Made by a program: the position numbers and the translations under genes | The notes under the pieces: generated by a model | What the model was told of the DNA's origin: nothing | The model's input: the letters and a program-made list of their open reading frames with translations, nothing else | The model's database searches: none | In this document: in pieces, positions 54,193 through 61,644 of the stretch | Position numbering within the stretch: the first letter of the stretch is position 1 | How the letters are laid out: every line of letters starts with the position of its first letter | Origin: Symsagittifera roscoffensis | Taxonomy: Eukaryota; Xenacoelomorpha; Acoela; Convolutidae | Length of the DNA stretch: 64,000 bases | Direction: 5' to 3' | Assembly (NCBI RefSeq): GCF_963678635.1 | Contig: NC_087062.1 | Span: forward strand, 11,764,670 to 11,828,669

Positions 54193-55823
54193 GGCTTTCG
54201 TTCGCGTTCAATGTCCATAAGGATCATTCTTCCGGCATTTCGATTTGCTAGGTTTCTTATGATGTTGTTCCATCTCATGACTCCCTCGTTGTGCCTTCTT
54301 CCTGATGCTGTCAGGTTTCTTGCGTTCATTGGCACCGTGCAAACGGTCAGTACCGCGCAACTGAACTTCTGCCAGAGAGTGGTGAACAAACACACCATCA
54401 TTGATTCCCACTGTGCTTCCTGCTCGTCTGATCCTCTGGAGATATCATTCGTCCCAACTAATATCATCACACTGGGTATCCTCCCGGGATTCATCAGCTC
54501 CACCATCCGGTATAATTGGGCAATTGTCGCGCCTCCAAAGGCCATCACCGTGGTGACCCATGAGGTCCTCAAATTCGTTAGCACTCGGACTAAGCTGTCT
54601 CCCAATATCAGGTGAGATGTCCCGAGTGGTGGTTGCTGCAGGTTCACAGCCGGGCTCCAGGTAGCTTTGAAGCAGGCTCTCGGATCTGTCTCCGGAACTC
54701 CTGTGAAATTATACTTTAATTGATTATTCTTCTGCACGTCCATTACACGAGACACTTTCTTCGCTGGCATCTTCCTTACTTTTCTCTCTGTGATCTTCGA
54801 ACTCCCCCTGAGTGGCGTCACGTCACTTATCCCTTGTCTGATTATTGTCTGGGAGAGTTGTACTCTGCCCGTATCGTCAATCGTTCCATAGGGTGCAGTC
54901 ACCCCGGAACCTGGTGCATTCTTGTTAGCGACCAATCGTCCAGCGGTCTCTATCAGTTTTCTCACTGTCTGTTCTACGACAGGATCACCCAAGGTGTCAC
55001 TAGGATCCGGGATTGTTACTCGGTTCGTCTCTGCTGGAAGCCGTGTCTCCGTTGTTTGACTCATTTCTCGAGGTGTCAAGAGCTCCATCGGGGACTGCCC
55101 ACGAGGAATATCCCTTGCAGGTATCACTTTCTCAATGGACGTCGTCAACGCCACCTGCTCCGATCGCTCTTTGTATTCCTGCCTTAAGCGTTCGATCTCT
55201 TGACCCTGCTTTTTGTTGCAGTCTTCAAACAACTTTCTCCACATGTCCCGGTCTTCCTCCATCGCCAGCATGGTCTTCGTCATATCGTTTAACTCCTTCT
55301 TCGTACTTCTCAACTGATCGTTCATCTCGTCCAGATCTTGTATGGTTTGGTTCGTCTGAACCTTCTGTGTTACTTTCGCCCCTTTTGGTGGCACAGCTGC
55401 TCTCAGTGGTGAACCAGACGAGGTCGCCTCGCTGTTCATCTCCCGATGCATTCTCGTCAGCCCAGGTTTGGGCTTGGAGGGCATTGGCATCTCACCTGGT
55501 TGGTAAGTCCTAGAACTTCCCAACCCAGGCTCATTCGCCAAGTCACTCCCTGAGAGAGCCCCGTTTCTCCACCTCATCACTCTCATGTTCGGGCGGTCTA
55601 GTACTCCTCTTTCTCCATATGCTGCCATCAACAGGACTTCCGTGGGGCGGTCCTCACGGTTGTCGTGCCCCAAGATGTTAATCAGGGCGGTCAGCAACAT
55701 GACCACCTCTGGGTCCTCCAGAGCGAAGTCTCGTTCGATCAGCCGACGATAGATCGCATCTACCATCGGTCCTACATATGCCTCTGCCAGGTCCATCAAT
55801 TCATCCAGGTTGAAATTGTCCAT
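54180..55823 (-). CDS. Retroelement ORF3: coiled coil plus SGNH/GDSL-hydrolase-like domain
   Basis: 547 residues from the ATG at 55823. Residues about 160-225 are a charged coiled coil, which suggests oligomerisation. Residues about 400-547 carry SGNH blocks in order: LILGDSLVRVL (nucleophile Ser 410), FGGATI (block II Gly), ILVGTNDISRG (GxND, block III). The Asp-x-x-His block V, which normally supplies the catalytic His, is missing because the ORF ends just before it should appear; a related stretch lies at the start of ORF4. Esterase-type domains of this family occur in ORF1 of some non-LTR retrotransposons, where their role is unclear. It lies 406 nt after pol and is probably expressed from a subgenomic or spliced RNA. 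Residues 1-150 are unrecognised. Confidence 0.8.
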   Translation of the reverse strand: MDNFNLDELMDLAEAYVGPMVDAIYRRLIERDFALEDPEVVMLLTALINILGHDNREDRPTEVLLMAAYGERGVLDRPNMRVMRWRNGALSGSDLANEPGLGSSRTYQPGEMPMPSKPKPGLTRMHREMNSEATSSGSPLRAAVPPKGAKVTQKVQTNQTIQDLDEMNDQLRSTKKELNDMTKTMLAMEEDRDMWRKLFEDCNKKQGQEIERLRQEYKERSEQVALTTSIEKVIPARDIPRGQSPMELLTPREMSQTTETRLPAETNRVTIPDPSDTLGDPVVEQTVRKLIETAGRLVANKNAPGSGVTAPYGTIDDTGRVQLSQTIIRQGISDVTPLRGSSKITERKVRKMPAKKVSRVMDVQKNNQLKYNFTGVPETDPRACFKATWSPAVNLQQPPLGTSHLILGDSLVRVLTNLRTSWVTTVMAFGGATIAQLYRMVELMNPGRIPSVMILVGTNDISRGSDEQEAQWESMMVCLFTTLWQKFSCAVLTVCTVPMNARNLTASGRRHNEGVMRWNNIIRNLANRNAGRMILMDIERERKPCSY

Positions 55824-56229
55824 ACTGTTCTTTCCAAGTTTGATTTGATTTCGATTTCAAGTTTTGACTCAAGTGAGCAATTAAATGATCAATCAGGATC
55901 TAGAAAAGAAATCACGAATGTCACACTTGTCAATTTCACCTTAACATACATCGTTAAAATTTGCTTAAAGACAGTTCAGATAAAAAGATATTTATCCTAA
56001 AATTTATTAAAATCAATTGGTCTCTAAAATTTTGGAATTCGACCTAAGATTGGACAGTCCAAACTTTGGATCTATTCCCAAGATCGTCTTTTAGTTTTTC
56101 ATGGTCACTAACCCCTACTTGCCCATGATCTTAATAACCTAACACATAACATAACATAACGTAACATAACACACATATCACATATTACATGCAGCTTGGT
56201 CTTTGGCCTAACACCCTCTCGCACATCAC
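55824..56229 (-). other. Pol-ORF3 spacer with ATAAC repeat
   Basis: A 406-nt non-coding interval inside the retroelement. At 56144-56170 a five-base ATAAC/GTAAC unit is repeated five times. It may hold the acceptor or promoter for ORF3/ORF4 expression; none is obvious. Confidence 0.6.
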
Positions 56230-59200
56230 TCAGCCTATACTTAAGTAATATTTCTTATGTAGATACACTTGTATGCTCGTATCAGAGAATATCACGTGTA
56301 CAAGCGCGTACAATTCCCGAGGATGCAGTCTTCCTCTATTTGGATCGTACACTGGAAGCGAAAGCTCCTTCACGTCCATTTCCACAAGGAAGTCCCTCAG
56401 CTTCGTCAAAGACAAGACTAGGTTTTCTGGGTCCACGTGCTGCTTCTCTGTCGCCCTCGTTACCAAGAAGCATAAGTACTTTCCCGGTATCTGCGACACC
56501 GCCGGGGGTAAGGCTGCTACGCCCCCTATCCCTGGTCTTTGCTTCCAAAGGAATTCCACGTTTTTATATTCCCTCTTAAAATCTGCCGCTAGCGCCGTCC
56601 TAAAACTCATGTCTGCGGTGATAGCTACCGCACATGTTCTGTTTGTGAGTATGAAATCACTGTCTGTTAGTATTATGTTACTAGAATATTCATTTGGTAA
56701 ATTAAAATATGACTCAACTACCCTGCCTATGTCAGGTTTCTTAGGATCTTCACCTGTTTCTGCTTCTAAGTTTCCTGTTTCTCTTGCTATTCTCAATTTT
56801 TTTATTATCAAGTTTTCAGTGTGGGTAAGTCCTACCCCCACTCCCCGGACAAAAATATCCATCGGCGTCCCCGTCGATCGCATACCGGGTATTAAGTCAA
56901 GATTAGAAGCTGGAATGAGAAGTTGTCCTTCCTGGGCAGCCCAGGAAGGATCATCTCGTTCGGTCTTAATGTATTTCGCGCTTTCGCGATCTACGTCTTG
57001 AATCGTAACGCTGGTCTTTTCAGGGTCTGATGTCATTTCGTTCAGCCACTCTAAGACACGCAGGTTCGTCAGGTCTTGTTCATTTGACTGCTGTTGCTCA
57101 TCGTCGAACTCCACCTCGGGTTTCGACCAGTCGTCAACCCACTCATCGTTGTGATCATCGACTATGTCAATGTCCTGTGACACTGTTATTTCCTCTAAAC
57201 CCACTACTTCCTCCACTATTTTCCTTAGATCTATCCTATCCACTACAAAGTCGTCACCGTAAGGATTGTATTTCTTTCTTAGTCTCGTCCCGTCTTTCTG
57301 ACGAGTCTGCATCGTGAACGGAAGATCTGGTTCCATGTTCTTGGGAACCTCTGTCTGTTCGGAATCCTGCCAATCTTCCTCTGCGTAGGGCAAGGTTTCA
57401 TCGTCCGCTTCGATCTGTTCGTTTGGATCCAGGTCCAATGGTGTATCCGTACCTTCCTCTACGACTTCGTTTCCATCGTTCTTCTCCCTGGTGCCTTTTT
57501 CATTGACCTCACAAGCAGGATCCATCCTTAGATAATCCCCTTCTTCCATGTCTGCAGGTATACACCAGTCTTCTGTCGATGGATTGTGTGGCTTGATGTT
57601 CTCGTAGTGGGCGGCTCGGCCAGTACTCAGTCTATAAAAGCGTCCCTCTTGGTGCACCTCTGTAATCATGAAGGGTCCCCTCCACTTCTTCAGAAGCTTT
57701 TTTGTCCCTTTCGGTGGTATAACGTTCTGAAATACCCATACGTAGTCTCCCACCGAGTAAGCCTTTGCACCAGCTGCTTTCTTGTCGAATCTTTTCCTCT
57801 GCCTTGCCTGTGCCTGCTGAGTGTTTCGTCTACACAAGTCGTTCAACTCCTGTTGGCGTCTGATCACATCCCTCACGTAGACCTGTGGGGATGTTTTCTT
57901 TCCCTCATACTCTGGGTAGAAGAATGTCAAAGGTAAAGACTTCTCGTGTCCCGTCAGCATCATGTGTGGACTGACTCCAGTGGTGGAGTGTTGCGTGCTA
58001 TTATAAGCTCCCATCACCTGTGGAAGGTATCTGTCCCAATCGGTCATGTACCTGGAACAATATACCCTCAGCATCGACACTAACGTCCTATTCTGTCTTT
58101 CTACTAAGCCATTCGTCTGAGGGTGGTATGTCGTGGAGTGAGCCTGAGCGACTTGTGACCGTCTCATAAGCTCTTTCGTAAGCTCGCCTACGAAAGCCGT
58201 TCCATTGTCCGATTGAAACGTCATTGGACATCCGTGTCTTGCTATCCACGTATTGATCAGGTGGTCGCATGTCTCTTCCGCCGAGGCAGTTATGCAGGGC
58301 ACGGCCTCTGCATACTTCGTGAAGTGATCTATCATGACCAAGACTTGGTTGTAACCGCTGTCTGTCATGCATATCTTCTGGTGATCTATCTGCACCACCT
58401 CGTTGAATTCAGACGACTCAATTGATTGTAAAGGAAATCGCAACTTCCTAGGATCCTTGACCTGTTGGCATGACAGACATGCTGTCACCCATTTCTCGCA
58501 TGCCTTTTTCATCCCAGGCCACTCAAAGCGCTTCAGGATCCTCTGATACACTTTGTCGATCCCTTGATGGCCCATCTGATCATGCGACCTGAATAATAGT
58601 TCTGTCTGATAGAGTTGCGGCAACACTATCGCGTTATATTTGTATAAGACCTTGTCTTCTTCTCTTCTCCTGCAAGCCACGATCCCGTCCTTGTTCAGAT
58701 ATAATCTCCCCTCCTTCTGCATGAAGTATTGTCTCAGGATCCTATAGCTGTCTTCTTCCAGGTCACCTTTGTCAGGTGCACCGTTTTCTATCCACCTTTT
58801 TAGGTTGCTTGTCATGCGATCATTTCTCTGCGCCCTTAGAAGGTCCGAGAGTCTGTATCTCGCCTTCAAGTACGTCTTCATGACTCTCATCTGACTGTTC
58901 AGCTCGTTGGGCTGATGTGTGTCTTCTTCCATCTTAACGCACCAAATCTTCGCCAACGGTTGTGTTTCTTGTTGAAACGGCTGAAGATCAGTCCTGACTA
59001 CCTCTTTCTGCGGCAACAGGCTTATCGAACGTTTCGATACCGCTATCGTTTCTAAGTCATCCGCTGCGTTGTCAAAGACTCTTTCGCTTGGTATTAGGTA
59101 GCGATCACTGTCAGGATCCTGGTACACCTCTCTGTCCAGGTTTCTCGCCCGAGTTTCCACTAGTAGCGTGTGTATCGCCAGTTCTGACAGTTCTGATCCC

Positions 59201-61617
59201 GAGGTCGAATCCCTGTCTGAATAGGTGTTCATTCTCGAGCTTTCTGACTTATCATCCGTCGAAGGTGTTGTGCTGGAGACTGCACGCTCCTCCAGATCAT
59301 GTCCGTATTTCCTTCGCATCCATCTGAACTCCCCGGACAAAACTTTGTTCTCTAGGTCCTGTTTCTCATCAGGAATTTTCTCGTCTATCTCGGACTCCCC
59401 GGACAAATTTCCTTGTCCCGGGTGTTGATCTTGTGATCGCTGGTTTTTCTCCTTATCCTTCTCCCCGGACAAAGAGTCTTGCAGCAGATTTTGTTTTACA
59501 ACTCCACCCTCTTTATCCCGGTCTACAAAGGTGACAGTTTTCTTTTGCTTGCCGCTCTCCCGTCCTTTCTGTCCGTAAGAAGTACTGGTTAAAATCTCTT
59601 GGGGTATTGAGGATACTAGTTGCTGAACTATTGTCCTACAATCCCTCTTGTTCTCTTCGTGCTGTTGTCTGGACGGCATGATCTTCACTTTCTCACTGAC
59701 TGTTAGCGATGCCACTGCTGCTGTCCACTCGGGGTCATCTCTGGTCACTTCTCTTTCTAACAATCCACCCAGCATCCGCATTACTTGTGGTGTGACTTGC
59801 ACCGTTTTATCCAATAATGAGAGGCTGTTTATATTCATGCGAGAGAGTTCTTGCTGGACCAGGTTCGAGCGCAGCAACAAATCTAAGGGGACTGGATCCT
59901 CCTTGGACAGGATCTTTATCTCAGCTGCTTTCTCTACAGGTAACTCAGGATGCCCTGGAATTGGATGTCCAGACTTATCCAACCATCTCGTTAAGAGAAG
60001 CGCTTCATAAGTTTCTTTGTCCAGAAACGAGAATCCCTCCTTTACTTCCGCCTGATTGGCCTGCTTCTGCTCCAATCTTTCATAGAACTCAGTTTTCTTG
60101 CTGAGACTGTCAGCATTCTGATGTTTATCACGCATCCTGTGTTCGATTATCATATGGTAGCCATCCAATCTGACTATCCATCTACCAATATAACTCTGAT
60201 CCATCGAGTAGGTCTTCAACCAGGATAACGCTCTGTTGTCCACGCGTAACTTGAAGGGAGCGCTCCCCAAATATGCACGGTACTTTTCCACGAAGGTGAC
60301 TACTGCAAACATTTCTGCTTTCGGTGCGCCATATTTCATCTCTGTGTCACTCAAGACCTTGCTGCCGTATGCAATGGGACGGAGAACTGTTCTTCCGTTC
60401 CATTCTTGCTCTTGATGCAATATTCCTGAGATGGCCACCACTGATGCGTCTGTGTCAAGAACATACATGCCCTTTTCTGTAGGCATGCCCAGCACTGGCG
60501 CTTCGCACAGTTCCCGCTTTATGTTCTCGAAAGCAACTTGTGCCTCATCGTTCCATTCGAACTTTTTCCCTTTGTTGCGCATCAGCTTCTGCATCGGGTA
60601 CACCTTGTCCGCGTATCCTTTTATGAATTCTCGGTAGTAATTGGCAAACCCTAGGAAGCTCATGAGCTGTGTGTCCGTTCTAGGAGCTTTCCATGTCAGC
60701 ACAGCCTCTACTGCTTCTGGATCTGGCCTCACACCATGCCGGTCCACCATTCTTCCCAGGTACTTGATCGAATCCCTAAGGATTTCACATTTCGATGGTT
60801 TGCATTTCAAGCCTGCTCTTTTCATACATCCGAAGACCTCATCGAGTCGATCAATGTGATCCTCCAGGGTTGGTGTCGCTATGACTACGTCATCCACGTA
60901 GCACATCAAGAGATTCCCGTACTTTTTGGTCACTCCTGTCAAAGCCTGAGCCATCAGCCTTTGAAAGGTTGCTGTTGCATTGCACAAGCCGAAGGGCATC
61001 CTCTTCCACTGGTACAACCCCAATTCGCACGCGAATCCGGTTTTCTCCCTGTCCTTCTTTCGCAGAGGAACCTGCCAGAAGGCTGAACCCAAGTCCAATG
61101 TGGTGAAGAACTTTGCATCACCAAGTTTGGATAGGCTCTCGTCTATTCGTGGTATCGGGTACGCATCTTTAATCGTTACCGCGTTCAAGTAACGAAAGTC
61201 GCAACAAAATCTAAGCTGCCCCCCTTTCTTTTTCGCCATTACTACTCCGCAAGCCCATGGTGATTTCGAGGGTTCTATCATGTCGTATTCAAGCAACATT
61301 TCTATTTCCGCTCGGCACGCTTCCGATTTATGTGGCGTCATTCGCCTTGCGCCTTCCCTATGGGGAACGGCGCCCTCTTCTAGTTCGATTTCGTGTTCGA
61401 CGAAATTACAGCAACCGATGTCCGCCTTATGTTTTGAAAATACTTCGGCGTTCCGATCTAGGAGGTCCCGCAATTTTTCAAAATCTCCCTCACCTATTTT
61501 TCCTTTTAAATGTTCTATTTCTGGCAAAACCGGTTTGTCAGAATCTAGTTCATATGACGAGGGGCGTTCCGGAAAATTCGAGCAGCTTGATAAGCCGTCG
61601 TCCGTTTCGGATTTCAT
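56230..61617 (-). CDS. Gypsy-type Pol: RT, RNase H, integrase, macro-like domain
   Basis: 1795 residues from the ATG at 61617; the frame is open 9 codons further up to the UAA that ends gag-pr. RT is at about 95-290 (LDLGSAFWQVPL, catalytic YVDD at 240-243). RNase H is at about 385-510, with Asp 390, Glu 435, Asp 460 and Asp 503. A 350-400 residue low-complexity insert follows with three LSGE repeats. The integrase zinc finger (HxxxxH...CxxC) ends near 1050. The DDE core is Asp 1078, Asp 1137, Glu 1173 (D-58-D-35-E). A C-terminal strand-rich module (VWVF...KKWRGPF) is followed by a 280-residue acidic tail. The last 155 residues resemble a macro domain of the OARD1/TARG1 type: CAVAITADMS, YLCFLVTRATEK, then PENLVLSLTKLRDFL and KELSLPVY, with its glycine loops changed. 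There is no internal stop and the catalytic residues are intact. Confidence 0.92.
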   Translation of the reverse strand: MKSETDDGLSSCSNFPERPSSYELDSDKPVLPEIEHLKGKIGEGDFEKLRDLLDRNAEVFSKHKADIGCCNFVEHEIELEEGAVPHREGARRMTPHKSEACRAEIEMLLEYDMIEPSKSPWACGVVMAKKKGGQLRFCCDFRYLNAVTIKDAYPIPRIDESLSKLGDAKFFTTLDLGSAFWQVPLRKKDREKTGFACELGLYQWKRMPFGLCNATATFQRLMAQALTGVTKKYGNLLMCYVDDVVIATPTLEDHIDRLDEVFGCMKRAGLKCKPSKCEILRDSIKYLGRMVDRHGVRPDPEAVEAVLTWKAPRTDTQLMSFLGFANYYREFIKGYADKVYPMQKLMRNKGKKFEWNDEAQVAFENIKRELCEAPVLGMPTEKGMYVLDTDASVVAISGILHQEQEWNGRTVLRPIAYGSKVLSDTEMKYGAPKAEMFAVVTFVEKYRAYLGSAPFKLRVDNRALSWLKTYSMDQSYIGRWIVRLDGYHMIIEHRMRDKHQNADSLSKKTEFYERLEQKQANQAEVKEGFSFLDKETYEALLLTRWLDKSGHPIPGHPELPVEKAAEIKILSKEDPVPLDLLLRSNLVQQELSRMNINSLSLLDKTVQVTPQVMRMLGGLLEREVTRDDPEWTAAVASLTVSEKVKIMPSRQQHEENKRDCRTIVQQLVSSIPQEILTSTSYGQKGRESGKQKKTVTFVDRDKEGGVVKQNLLQDSLSGEKDKEKNQRSQDQHPGQGNLSGESEIDEKIPDEKQDLENKVLSGEFRWMRRKYGHDLEERAVSSTTPSTDDKSESSRMNTYSDRDSTSGSELSELAIHTLLVETRARNLDREVYQDPDSDRYLIPSERVFDNAADDLETIAVSKRSISLLPQKEVVRTDLQPFQQETQPLAKIWCVKMEEDTHQPNELNSQMRVMKTYLKARYRLSDLLRAQRNDRMTSNLKRWIENGAPDKGDLEEDSYRILRQYFMQKEGRLYLNKDGIVACRRREEDKVLYKYNAIVLPQLYQTELLFRSHDQMGHQGIDKVYQRILKRFEWPGMKKACEKWVTACLSCQQVKDPRKLRFPLQSIESSEFNEVVQIDHQKICMTDSGYNQVLVMIDHFTKYAEAVPCITASAEETCDHLINTWIARHGCPMTFQSDNGTAFVGELTKELMRRSQVAQAHSTTYHPQTNGLVERQNRTLVSMLRVYCSRYMTDWDRYLPQVMGAYNSTQHSTTGVSPHMMLTGHEKSLPLTFFYPEYEGKKTSPQVYVRDVIRRQQELNDLCRRNTQQAQARQRKRFDKKAAGAKAYSVGDYVWVFQNVIPPKGTKKLLKKWRGPFMITEVHQEGRFYRLSTGRAAHYENIKPHNPSTEDWCIPADMEEGDYLRMDPACEVNEKGTREKNDGNEVVEEGTDTPLDLDPNEQIEADDETLPYAEEDWQDSEQTEVPKNMEPDLPFTMQTRQKDGTRLRKKYNPYGDDFVVDRIDLRKIVEEVVGLEEITVSQDIDIVDDHNDEWVDDWSKPEVEFDDEQQQSNEQDLTNLRVLEWLNEMTSDPEKTSVTIQDVDRESAKYIKTERDDPSWAAQEGQLLIPASNLDLIPGMRSTGTPMDIFVRGVGVGLTHTENLIIKKLRIARETGNLEAETGEDPKKPDIGRVVESYFNLPNEYSSNIILTDSDFILTNRTCAVAITADMSFRTALAADFKREYKNVEFLWKQRPGIGGVAALPPAVSQIPGKYLCFLVTRATEKQHVDPENLVLSLTKLRDFLVEMDVKELSLPVYDPNRGRLHPRELYALVHVIFSDTSIQVYLHKKYYLSIG

Positions 61618-61644
61618 TGAAAACAATTTACGAATAGATTTTAA

